A DNA stretch of 64,000 nt from Cepaea nemoralis (taxonomy: Eukaryota > Mollusca > Gastropoda > Stylommatophora > Helicidae). This document shows, piece by piece, positions 42,009-51,239 of this stretch (position 1 is its first letter; each line of letters opens with the position of its first letter). Made by a program: the position numbers and the translations under genes. The stretch is from positions 27,043 through 91,042 of the forward strand of contig JACEFZ010017682.1 of assembly GCA_014155875.1 (NCBI GenBank), written 5' to 3'. Below the pieces are notes generated by a model. That model saw only the letters and a list, made by a program, of their open reading frames with translations. It ran no database searches and had not been told where the DNA came from.

Positions 42009-43226
42009 TTATGTTGACTTTGGGTCATTCAAATGTGCCTTGAGGAGAAGATGTTTCTCGGCCAGCAATTGGTTGATGTCTTCGGAATTTTCATCAAACC
42101 AGTCTTTATGCTTTCGGGGGGCTGGACCCAGGATTTCCATAGCAGTGTTGTAAATTGTGTCCTTTAGGGCTCTCCATTCTGTTTCTGTATCCTGTTTAGC
42201 TTCAGCATTGGGCTTGAGGCGGTCTTCCAGCATATTTTCAAACGACTGCTGCATTTTCTTGCTGTTTAGGCGGGTGACATTTAGCTTTGTTTGCATTTTC
42301 GCCCCTTGAGGACGCCGTGGTGGCCTGATGTGGATGTTCATTTTCGAGACAATGAGACGATGGTCTGTCCAACATTCGGCACCACACATGGATTTTGTCA
42401 CTCGAACGTCTTGTCTGTCACTCCTCCTGACGATGACATAGTCAATGAGGTGCCAGTGTTTCGAGCGAGGGTGCATCCACGATGTCCTATTTCTCATGGG
42501 GAGACGGAAAATTGTGTTCGTAATCAGGAGATCATGTTCGGCACATGTCTGAAGGAGGCGGAGTCCATTGCCGTTACAATTTCCGACTCCATGCTTTCCA
42601 ATAATGCCACTCCAAGAGGTGGTGTCCGTGCCTACTCTGGCATTGAAATCCCCAAGGAGTATAAGTTTGTCTCCTTTGGGAACAGATGTTAATACATTGT
42701 GCAGGTCCTCATAGAACTTGTTCTTGACATCATCTTCGTTGGTCATAGTTGGTGCGTAGACACTCACAATGGTTGCGTGCTTCCTTCCATTCAGCAGAGG
42801 CAACTTCATGGTCATGAGCCTGTCGTTTATAGCCTTTGGAAATCCAGCTAATTTGCCGACCAGGGCCGACTTAATGGCAAATCCCACACCGGATTGGCGT
42901 CTTTCCTCGCTTTTCCTTCCACTCCAGAAAAATGTGTAGCCGGCACCAATTTCACAGATTTGGCCTTCTTCTGCAAGTCGTGTCTCGCTCAAGGCTGCAA
43001 TGTCGATGTTGTACCTGCCCAGCTCTCTCCCAATTACTGCTGTTCGTCTCTCTGGACCCGACGCGCCGTCTCTGTCAAGTAGGGTGCGTACATTCCAAGT
43101 TCCAATTGTTAAGGGAATATGGTTTACTCTTTTAGCTTTGCTTGTTTTATCTTTCTTTGTATGTCGACCGCAGTTTGGGTACCCACCAACCGCGGCCAGC
43201 TGGTTAGGTAGTGATGGAGCAGACAA
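42009..43226 (-). CDS. LINE ORF2, APE-type endonuclease domain
   Basis: 405 codons from an ATG. The apurinic/apyrimidinic-type endonuclease motifs are visible: IGTWNVRTLLDRDG (Asn), ALSETRLAEEGQ (Glu), SVYAPTM, LILLGDFNARVGTD (Asp, Asn), LIDYVIVRRSD and CWTDHRLIVSKM (Asp-His). It nicks target DNA to prime reverse transcription. It precedes the linker and RT in the same original frame. The intact motif set and clean flanks suggest a recent insertion. Confidence 0.92.
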   Translation of the reverse strand: MSAPSLPNQLAAVGGYPNCGRHTKKDKTSKAKRVNHIPLTIGTWNVRTLLDRDGASGPERRTAVIGRELGRYNIDIAALSETRLAEEGQICEIGAGYTFFWSGRKSEERRQSGVGFAIKSALVGKLAGFPKAINDRLMTMKLPLLNGRKHATIVSVYAPTMTNEDDVKNKFYEDLHNVLTSVPKGDKLILLGDFNARVGTDTTSWSGIIGKHGVGNCNGNGLRLLQTCAEHDLLITNTIFRLPMRNRTSWMHPRSKHWHLIDYVIVRRSDRQDVRVTKSMCGAECWTDHRLIVSKMNIHIRPPRRPQGAKMQTKLNVTRLNSKKMQQSFENMLEDRLKPNAEAKQDTETEWRALKDTIYNTAMEILGPAPRKHKDWFDENSEDINQLLAEKHLLLKAHLNDPKST

Positions 43227-43989
43227 TGTTTAGGGCAGCCTTTTCTAGCCCCTTCCTCATGCTATGGAGGTGAGCAGTGTGTTCCTATAGAGGGCTGCTC
43301 AGTCACTCAGGGGGCTGCCGAATCCCACTGCTGCTCCGGTCAGTAGAAGACGACCATATGGCCTGAGCCGCCTGTGTGCAGGTCTGCGACTACGGCTGCC
43401 AGCGTTCCCACGCCTGCCGCTTTGCCGCTCGCCCATCGCCACAGGGCTTGAAGGTGATATGTGATGTTGGATGAAAGAATGACTTGCGCGATGACCTGGA
43501 TTAAAGTGAGGAAGAGTTGCGCAATTCGTCGACCTCACTCTCTCGCCCGAGTCCATCTGAGTCCAGTGGCAAGACAAGTCGAGACGATTGGAGACGAATA
43601 CAGGTGCAGTGGATGACCAGGGCGCTCTACGTGCCTTGCCGTGCTCATTACGTTCCACAACGCTTTGCAGGTAAACGCCGTCTTGCCCGTTGAATCAGGA
43701 ATGATTTCTTCCGCGCAGTCTGCCGAATCCTGTCTTCACATGCTGGGTAGGCATACCCTAGTTTACCTCTTGGTTTGACACCTAATCGGATACCCACGCC
43801 TGGTTTAGCCAGCCTCTCACAGCTGTTGCCCGGGGGGTGGCCGATGTCGCATGCTGACAGCTACTAGGAGACACAGGCACGAGCTGGGTGTCAGACTTGG
43901 ACCAGTGGGGGATGGGTCCTGAAAGGACATGAGAGTCATCCTTACCAAAGGTGCTACCAATGCCTGACACCCCGTACCCCCCAATAAGC
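43227..43989 (-). other. LINE 5' region
   Basis: GC-rich stretch between the element's 5' end (minus-strand start GCTTATTGGGGGGTACGGGG) and the endonuclease ATG. It has small open frames but no recognised motif. It probably holds the internal promoter and 5' untranslated region. Its right edge is fixed by the target-site duplication. Confidence 0.7.
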
Positions 43990-44187
43990 ACCTCTATGTA
44001 TATGTTGCCTTACCTCTACGTATCTGTTTCCTTACCTCCGTGCGTATGTTGCCTTACCTCTATGTATGTGTTTCCTTACCTCTGTGTATCTGTTCCTTTC
44101 CTCCGTGTATCTGTTTCATACCTCTGTGTATCTGTTCCCTTACCTCTGTGTATCTATTACCCTATCTCTGTGTATCTGTTCGCTTAC
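43990..44187 (-). repeat. 22-bp minisatellite copying the TPR exon 3 donor (right part)
   Basis: About nine units that run without a gap into the donor of exon 3 at 44187. On the minus strand: exon tail CAGATACACGGAG, donor GTAAGCGAACAGATACACAG and so on. The first repeat follows ~20 bases after the real junction, so the array is in register with it. Confidence 0.9.
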
Positions 44188-44319
44188 CTCCGTGTATCTG
44201 TGCTCCTCCATGGCAAACGCGAAGGCAAACTTGAGAATGTCCTGGTTGCCAGGGAAACGGACCATCATTTCCTGCAGAACTGCCCTGGCCTTGGCATTTT
44301 GACTGCTGTTTTTCAAAGC
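44188..44319 (-). CDS. TPR-repeat protein, exon 3 of those seen
   Basis: 132 bp, phase 0 to 0, acceptor GTGTCAGGTTCAG and donor GTAAGCG. It encodes ALKNSSQNAKARAVLQEMMV, RFPGNQDILKFAFAFAMEEH and RYTE in 44 residues: a TPR-like pair of helices. Upstream it follows exon 2 (46641-46788) and downstream exon 4 (36937-37062). The exon's last 13 bases are the seed of the adjacent 22-bp array. Confidence 0.85.
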
Positions 44320-44324
44320 CTGAA

Positions 44325-44885
44325 CCTGACACGGGCATTCACTTTATACATAATTTGTATCACATACTTTCACTGTATATATAATTTGTATCACATACTT
44401 TCACTGTATATATAATTTGTATCACAGGCAGACGTTTTATACATACTTTATATCACAAACAGGCTCTGTATACATAATTTATATCACAGAAACCCACTTT
44501 AAATATAATTCTTAGCACATACACTTTATGCATAATTTATATCACATACATCTTCTACATTATTATCACAGACATACAATATATATATAATTTATATCAC
44601 AGAGATACACTTTAAATATAATTTATAGCACGAAAAACGTTATGCATAATTTATATCACAGACGGACACTATACAAAATGTATATCATATACAGACACTT
44701 TATACATAATTTATATCACATACACTTTATACATAATTATCACAAGTATACACTGTATATATAATTTATATCACAGTCATACACTTTACATATAATTTAT
44801 AGCGCATACACTTTATTCGTAATTAATATCACAGACTGACACTTTATACATAATTTATATCACATACATCTATATATATGATTTA
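44325..44885. repeat. ~30-bp AT-rich minisatellite
   Basis: Units of variable length contain ACTTTATACATAATTTATAT then CACA(G/T)A. It begins ~15 bp upstream of the exon 3 acceptor (minus strand) but carries no obvious acceptor copy. Confidence 0.88.
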
Positions 44886-44890
44886 TATCA

Positions 44891-44900
44891 CAAGTATGCT

Positions 44901-44967
<67 letters not shown>
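44891..44967. repeat. (GT)n and (GA)n microsatellite
   Basis: About 30 GT dinucleotides followed by GAGAGAGA. It separates the AT-rich array from the 27-bp array. Confidence 0.97.
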
Positions 44968-44968
<1 letters not shown>

Positions 44969-45012
44969 AACAATACATAAAGATGGAGTTAAACACAAGC
45001 GGGTAGGAACAG

Positions 45013-46630
45013 GTTGCTAATGGCACTGTTTACATGAAGGTTGCTAATGGCACTGTTTACATGAAGGTTGCTAATGGCACTGTTTACATGAAGGTTGCTA
45101 ATGGCACTGTTTAGATAAAGGTTGCTAATGGCACTGTTTACATGAAGGTTGCTAATGGCACTGTTTACATGAAGGTTGCTAATGGCACTGTTTACATAAA
45201 GGTTGCTAATGGCACTGTTTACATAAAGGTTGCTAATGGCACTGTTTACATAAAGGTTGCTAATGGCACTGTTTACATGAAGGTTGCTAATGGCACTGTT
45301 TACATGAAGGTTGCTAATGGCACTGTTTACATGAAGGTTGCTAATGGCACTGTTTAGATAAAGGTTGCTAATGGCACTGTTTACATGAAGGTTGCTAATG
45401 GCACTGTTTACATGAAGGTTGCTAATGGCACTGTTTACATGAAGGTTGCTAATGGCACTGTTTAGATAAAGGTTGCTAATGGCACTGTTTACATGAAGGT
45501 TGCTAATGGCACTGTTTAGATAAAGGTTGCTAATGGCACTGTTTAGATAAAGGTTGCTAATGGCACTGTTTAGATAAAGGTTGCTAATGGCACTGTTTAC
45601 ATGAAGGTTGCTAATGGCACTGTTTAGATAAAGGTTGCTAATGGCACTGTTTACATGAAGGTTGCTAATGGCACTGTTTAGATAAAGGTTGCTAATGGCA
45701 CTGTTTAGATAAAGGTTGCTAATGGCACTGTTTAGATAAAGGTTGCTAATGGCACTGTTTAGATAAAGGTTGCTAATGGCACTGTTTAGATAAAGGTTGC
45801 TAATGGCACTGTTTAGATAAAGGTTGCTAATGGCACTGTTTAGATAAAGGTTGCTAATGGCACTGTTTAGATAAAGGTTGCTAATGGCACTGTTTAGATA
45901 AAGGTTGCTAATGGCACTGTTTAGATAAAGGTTGCTAATGGCACTGTTTAGATAAAGGTTGCTAATGGCACTGTTTAGATAAAGGTTGCTAATGGCACTG
46001 TTTAGATAAAGGTTGCTAATGGCACTGTTTAGATAAAGGTTGCTAATGGCACTGTTTAGATAAAGGTTGCTAATGGCACTGTTTAGATAAAGGTTGCTAA
46101 TGGCACTGTTTAGATAAAGGTTGCTAATGGCACTGTTTAGATAAAGGTTGCTAATGGCACTGTTTAGATAAAGGTTGCTAATGGCACTGTTTAGATAAAG
46201 GTTGCTAATGGCACTGTTTAGATAAAGGTTGCTAATGGCACTGTTTAGATAAAGGTTGCTAATGGCACTGTTTAGATAAAGGTTGCTAATGGCACTGTTT
46301 AGATAAAGGTTGCTAATGGCACTGTTTAGATAAAGGTTGCTAATGGCACTGTTTAGATAAAGGTTGCTAATGGCACTGTTTAGATAAAGGTTGCTAATGG
46401 CACTGTTTAGATAAAGGTTGCTAATGGCACTGTTTAGATAAAGGTTGCTAATGGCACTGTTTAGATAAAGGTTGCTAATGGCACTGTTTAGATAAAGGTT
46501 GCTAATGGCACTGTTTAGATAAAGGTTGCTAATGGCACTGTTTAGATAAAGGTTGCTAATGGCACTGTTTAGATAAAGGTTGCTAATGGCACTGTTTAGA
46601 TAAAGGTTGCTAATGGCACTGTTGAGATAA
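45013..46630 (-). repeat. 27-bp minisatellite next to the TPR exon 2 donor (about 60 units)
   Basis: Units GGTTGCTAATGGCACTGTTT plus A(G/C)AT(A/G)AA. It starts at intron position +9 after exon 2. On the minus strand each unit has TTTATCTAAACAGTGCC, a pyrimidine/AG motif that loosely resembles an acceptor; the donor itself is not repeated. ACATGAA variants are confined to the far end (45030-45660) and AGATAAA units fill the exon-proximal part. The 27-bp period makes a 589-codon stop-free minus frame that I do not accept as coding. Confidence 0.95.
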
Positions 46631-46640
46631 AGAAACTTAC

Positions 46641-46788
46641 ATATTTCAGCTTGGTGAGGGTATTGTTGGGTGCCATCTCCGCAGCCTGGGCCAGGGTGAA
46701 GACGGCGTCCCGGTGTCTGCTTGTCCTGGAGTAGACTGACCCTAACAAGGTCAGGCACTCGCTGCAGTTCGTGTTGAGACCGAGAGCT
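46641..46788 (-). CDS. TPR-repeat protein, exon 2 of those seen
   Basis: 148 bp; starts with one base completing a codon from exon 1 and ends in phase 0. Acceptor CGATCTGACAG, donor GTAAGTTTC. It encodes KALGLNTNCSECLTLLGSVY, SRTSRHRDAVFTLAQAAEMA and PNNTLTKLKY: one full TPR hairpin (helix A TLLGSVY, helix B AVFTLAQAAEMAPN). The split Lys codon with exon 1 (AA plus A) confirms the junction. Confidence 0.88.
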
Positions 46789-47068
46789 CTGTCAGATCGT
46801 AAGTTGTGACACCATGTTGTTATCTCATGTATCAAACAGGGGCAGATGAGGTAGTATTACGGATGTCAGACAGACAGGCAGGCAGACAGACATGAAAGAA
46901 TGATAGACAGACAGACAAAGTAAGACACACAGCTAGTCAAGGACATCGTCGACTCGCCCCCAGGCTGTACTAGGTATATGATGCCAGGTCCACGTGTCTA
47001 TAGACCAATCAACGCGCCAGGGGCTGTGTCACGGCGGCCGCCATTACCTCCCGCCACATTTCCTGATA

Positions 47069-47620
47069 TCCATGTCAGGCTGGGTCCACCTGGTAGCCAT
47101 GTCAGGCTGGGTCCACCTGATAGCCATGACAGACTGGGTCCACCTGATATCCATGTCAGACTAGATCGACCATGTCAGGCTGGGTCCACCTGATATCCAT
47201 GTAATACTGGGTCCACCTGATATCCATGTCAGACTGGATCTACCATGTCAGGCTGTGTCCACCTGGTAGCCATGTCAGATTGGGTCCACCTGATAGCCAT
47301 GTCAGGCTGGATCCACCTGGTAGCCATGTCAGACTGGATCCACCTGGTAACCATGTCAGACTGGGTCCACCTGGTAGCCATGTCAGACTGGATCCACCTG
47401 GTAGCCATGTCAGACTGGGTCCACCTGATAGCAATGTCAGCCTGGGTCGCCTTGATATCTATATCAGACTGGGTCCACCTGCCGCCACGTCAGACTGGGT
47501 CACCTTGATATCTATATCAGACTGGGTCCACCTGCCGCCACGTCAGACTGGGTCACCTTGATATCTATATCAGACTGGGTCCACCTGCCGCCACGTCAGA
47601 CTGGGTCCACCTGGTAGCCC
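47069..47620. repeat. ~30-bp minisatellite (about 17 units)
   Basis: Units contain GCCATGTCAGACTGGGTCCA and CCTG(A/G)TA. Some units are fused into longer ~59-bp ones with CTTGATATCTATATCAGACT and CCGCCACGTC. It lies in the intron between TPR exons 1 and 2. A (CAGA)n microsatellite sits near 46868-46892. Confidence 0.92.
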
Positions 47621-47847
47621 AGCTTCATTTAAACAAAATCCCGCCTGATCACAATGTGCTATGTCGTTTGCAGACGTTGCCATCAACATCAGGTTGGTTT
47701 TCTAGACCTTTACTTTGAGTAGTTTGCCATAGCTTTCTCAACAATCAGCCAACATTGATGCCCTTGCATATAATTAGAGAGGTAAAATGTCAATTGTAGG
47801 CGTGTTGGTCACATAACCAAACAGTACAAACATCAGTTGGAGCTCAC

Positions 47848-47983
47848 TTGTCTAAATGTGTTTCTGCCTCTCGGAGCTGCCCGTGTCTGTAGTAGATCCT
47901 CGCTGAGTTCAGGAGAGCCATGCTGTCCCCAGGTTCGAGTCTCAGTGCTGCCTCGTATTCTCTGAGTGCACCGCCAGCTTGTC
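47848..47983 (-). CDS. TPR-repeat protein, first exon seen
   Basis: 136 bp; begins with the last two bases of a codon and ends with the first two of a Lys codon. Acceptor GCTTTCTGTTCCTAG, donor GTGAGCTC. It encodes QAGGALREYEAALRLEPGDS, MALLNSARIYYRHGQLREAE and THLDK: the G-AL-EYEAALRLEPG and ALLNSARIYYRHGQLREAE spacing is a canonical TPR. Upstream exons were not found in the window: the next ~9 kb to the right are an LTR retrotransposon, and beyond it only arrays. The protein is therefore N-terminally incomplete here. Confidence 0.87.
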
Positions 47984-48072
47984 CTAGGAACAGAAAGCAA
48001 CGAAATAAAGATAGACTTTCATATACAAACACTCCCCACTGGGCGTGTCCTGGGAACAGAAAGCAACGACAT
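47984..48072 (-). repeat. ~66-bp minisatellite copying the TPR exon 1 acceptor (left part)
   Basis: On the minus strand the true acceptor is TTGCTTTCTGTTCCTAGGAC and each repeat unit carries TTGCTTTCTGTTCCCAGGAC, followed by ACGCCCAGTGGGGCGTGTTT. The array begins at the real acceptor and is interrupted after ~1.3 units by the LTR retrotransposon; it resumes at 56805-56995. Confidence 0.9.
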
Positions 48073-48748
48073 TATCAAGATGCTGGATAGGCATCAATAG
48101 AAGTAGGATAGGTATAGATAGAATTAGGACAGGACAGAGGAAAGTAAAGGACCGAGACAGGACATAATAAGGACCTTTACAATAGAATAGATAGAGAGAG
48201 ACAGTATAGGGAGATAGAACTCCAAACGAGTGTTAGGACCAGACCTAGACAGGACACACATGTGTCATATCTAGGACATGACTAGGACATACCGGGATTA
48301 ACTCCCGACATAGGACAGAGTATAGTAATCACGGGGACTACCCGTAAACAGACTGAACTCTAGTATAGCGGTAGGCTACGAGGACTGGACCACCAAACTA
48401 CGTGACAAGTAATCCCGCACGCTGTGCGGCTGACCGCACGAGATCGGGGTACGAGGAGCTGGACGAAGCTGTGAATTCAGACAGACCGGGCCGGACAGTT
48501 CGAGCGACAGGACCTTCTGTGTTTACCCTCGCTAGTTGTGTAGTTTAGAGAGGACATAGTATATGCAGCTAATATTGAGAATGTATTTGACTGTTGAATG
48601 CCAGTGGTGTATGCTCGGAAGACGAGCCCTGTAATATGTATATAGATTAAAGTGCGATTCTTTTCATCCATTCACACAAAGACGTGTTTGTAATTATGAG
48701 GTGTGAATGAAGGAACCAGTGTGCTTGTATGAATTCAGGTTGTTGACA
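48073..48748 (+). repeat. 5' LTR of the LTR retrotransposon
   Basis: 676 bp, starts TATCAAGATG (the right LTR has TGTCAAGATG, so the canonical TG is altered here) and ends GTTGTTGACA. ATTAAAG near 48647 could serve as polyadenylation signal. It differs from the 3' LTR by about a dozen substitutions and one 2-bp indel counted by eye. Confidence 0.93.
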
Positions 48749-48760
48749 GGCAGTTCGATA

Positions 48761-48776
48761 TGGTGTCAGAAAGTGG
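48761..48776 (+). promoter_or_regulatory. Primer binding site, probably tRNA-Leu
   Basis: TGGTGTCAGAAAGTGG lies 12 bases after the 5' LTR. It starts with TGG (complement of CCA) and is complementary, apart from one extra A, to the 3' end of metazoan tRNA-Leu (CCCACTTCTGACACCA). Similar stretches recur at about 48855 (ATGGTGTCAGAAGTT) and 49012 (ATTGTCAGAAAGTG). Confidence 0.7.
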
Positions 48777-49589
48777 TTTTTGAATCTACGCGTGATTGTA
48801 TTTGCGAAATGTATCAGACAGTGGTCTATTAATCTACATAAGAATGAATTTCGATATGGTGTCAGAAGTTCTTATGAACCAATGACAAGTTTGAAAGTGT
48901 ACGAAAGAAGACAGTGGTCTTGAAATCTTGCTAGATCAAGCGTGCAAAATGAGGTCAGACAGTGCTCGTTGAATTTACGCAAGATTGTGTGCGCGCTAGA
49001 TTGAGTATCGAAATATTGTCAGAAAGTGCGCTATAAACTTATGCGAGAAAGTGTAATGAAGTGATGTTAGCAGTGCTTATGCTCTAGTGTGAGAGATATC
49101 AATATTCACTAATATTGTGTAAATTGTGAAATAACGAAGATTAACATGTTTCACAGCGACGTTTCAGTTGAGGTCAAAGAAAGGTGAAGACACGACGACA
49201 TTTGACACGACAAACGACAGAAAACTTTAATACGTTATTTCGCATTTCAGCATCCCGTCGGAGCGAATTACTACACATAAATTGTTAAGTGTGATATCAT
49301 CTTGTGCGTGTGTTATATTTTCGGAAAATTAATTTTTGCTGCTCTATGTAACATAATGCAGAGCAGATGTATTTAGAACACCAGTCAGCCTGAAATTGAG
49401 AAGAACTCCCCATAGGCCCAAGAAAGTAACAAGTTTTTCAGATAAGTATACATATAGTTTTGATAGGCAAAGATTAGATAAGCATCTTAAATTCAAATGC
49501 TGTAAATAATTAATATTATTATATAGACATTTAATTCTCTGTGATTGTATATTTAATTGTATTGATTGTGTGTACAAGTACTATCAAAG

Positions 49590-50702
49590 ATGCCAACATT
49601 AGGAGAGTGTATACAGGCAGGTAAAGACCTTGGATATACTGGTGATAAGTTAGAGAAGTGGGCAAATGATAAATTTAAATAATTTAAAAATGCTGAAAGA
49701 GATGAACGAGCACAAGAACGCCAGCATCAGAAAGACCTTGCTGAACTGGCTGAGGCCACACAATTAAAGGAATTAGAAATTAAAGAAAAACAACTTGAAC
49801 TAGAGGCACAAACACAGGTGAAATTAAAGGAGTTAGAGATTGAATCTCACGTACAGATTGCCACCAACAAATTAAAGAATAAAGAAGAGGAGAATAAGTT
49901 CAAGAAGTACAAAGGGTTGGTCAAACCCTTTTGCCAAGGCGATTCCATATCTGCATAGACTGAAAATGTGGAATTCCAGCTTAAATTCCAGGAAGTGCCA
50001 CGAGAACATTGTGCGATGGTCTATATGAAGAACCTCTCGGGGGAGCCTTTAAAAGTCATAGAATCTATTCCCCAAGAGCTCAGAAGTAATTATGATTATA
50101 TTAAACAACGCATTATGCAACATTTTTTGCTAGACGCCCCATGGTACCAAATTCAGTATTCTAAATTAAAACATAAACCAAATGAAACGTTCATTGACTA
50201 TGTTTCTAACGTACAAAGTGTATTTTGCAAATGGCTAAACGCTGCAAAGGTGGACAAAAGCTTTGATAAACTCAAAAACTTGATGATAATGGACAAAATC
50301 ATCTAAACTGTACCTTCTCCCTTTGCAAAGTTTCTGCAGCAAACTGACGTTGAGTCATTATAACAGTTGGAAAAACGGGGGTCCGCATATTTTTCTTCGA
50401 ATCGAGACATTTTAAAGTCATCTGTAGAAGAATCTGAAATTGTACCATTTGCTAAAAGTAAACCTCAGAAACCATTTCAAATGAGGGATAAACCTAAAGC
50501 TAAGCCACCTCAATGCCCTTACTGTCATTTGTTTCATGAACAGTTTTCGATGTGTGATAAAAACCCAGGATATGCGTCTCACTTAGAGATGATGATAAAG
50601 AAGCAAGAGAGCAAGAGAAACACGTATAACGTGCAGTTAAATGATACTTTTGTCGTTCTTACGGACATTATAGCTCTAAGTGTGTTGGACGTCAGAGACT
50701 GA
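49590..50702 (+). pseudogene. gag: gag of the LTR retrotransposon, interrupted by four in-frame stops
   Basis: One frame from ATG 49590 (MPTLGECIQAGKDLGYTGDK) carries gag with stops at 49680, 49956, 50304 and 50361 but no frameshift until ~50640. It has a charged coiled-coil-like region (AELAEATQLKELEIKEKQLE) and then the capsid-like part (LSGEPLKVIESIPQELRSNY, HKPNETFIDYVSNVQSVF). A Cys/His cluster CPYCHLFHEQFSMC follows near 50510. A second, CCHC-type knuckle (CRSYGHYSSKC, ~50653-50690) is in the next frame, with a stop where its first Cys should be. Gag forms the particle that packages the RNA. Confidence 0.8.
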
Positions 50703-50755
50703 GAGCCAGTAATGCTGTACTTGTCGATACTTCGTCTGGGAGTGAAAGTGAGGAA

Positions 50756-51232
50756 TTGTTACCATACAACGATAATATTGTAGCTGCTATTGATGTTCTA
50801 AACTTTGATAGTTGTGTTATGTGCCATCAATTTCATGAAGACGGAGTGCTAAAGTGCGGACACGCAGTTCCGTTTTCCAGTGAAAACGCCAATGCAGCCA
50901 TTGCCTCCAGAGGCAAATTATCGTTCCATAACGGAGTGGTTAATAACAAGCCTTGTCAGTGTTTACTAGATAGCGGGAGTACCCTCATTGGCCTTAGGAA
51001 GGAATTGGCCAAGCCAGAAAATTATACGGGCGGCTTTGTAAAGTGCCGTACCTTCTCGGGTAACATAGAAAAATACCCATTAGCAAAAGCCCGTATAGAC
51101 ACTCCATTTCCTGTCTGGCACATTTACGTGCGCCATCCTATACAACCCGTATACGGATTTGATAATTGGTTGCCTACCAGAGTTAAAAACTTGTACCGCG
51201 AAAGAAATATTAGCCTGGAGAGAAACCCATAA
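50756..51232 (+). pseudogene. pol: Aspartic protease region of pol
   Basis: Frame 2 carries a Cys-rich lead (CVMCHQFHEDGVLKCGH) then the retropepsin active-site motif QCLLDSGSTLIGL, with DSG at 50969-50977. It continues the frame of the second zinc knuckle, one frame away from most of gag; a programmed shift or a simple mutation near 50640 are both possible. The frame ends at a stop at 51230 before integrase. The protease would cut the Gag-Pol precursor. Confidence 0.75.
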
Positions 51233-51239
51233 GGCTAAT

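Larger units (their letters stand above)
39859..43989 (-). mobile_element. Nearly full-length RTE-like LINE in a minisatellite
   Basis: The 4.13-kb insert is flanked by a 10-bp direct repeat ACCTCTATGT (39849-39858 and 43990-43999), which is part of the host 22-bp repeat. Minus strand order: 5' region (43227-43989), endonuclease, RT, C2H2-finger C-terminus, and a very short 3' end with ATGATG-type bases. The short 3' region fits RTE-like elements. Three frame breaks (about 41600, 41820 and 42003) split the polyprotein; the last is in a run of eight T, so sequencing error is possible. Confidence 0.9.

Noticed and set aside
44989..46758. 589-codon minus frame of NSAISNLYL repeats, like a pentapeptide or solenoid protein
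   Set aside because: The repeat lies in an intron, starts at position +9 after a good donor, and the frame is the in-frame reading of a 27-bp minisatellite. The exon 2 reading frame differs and is explained by splicing.
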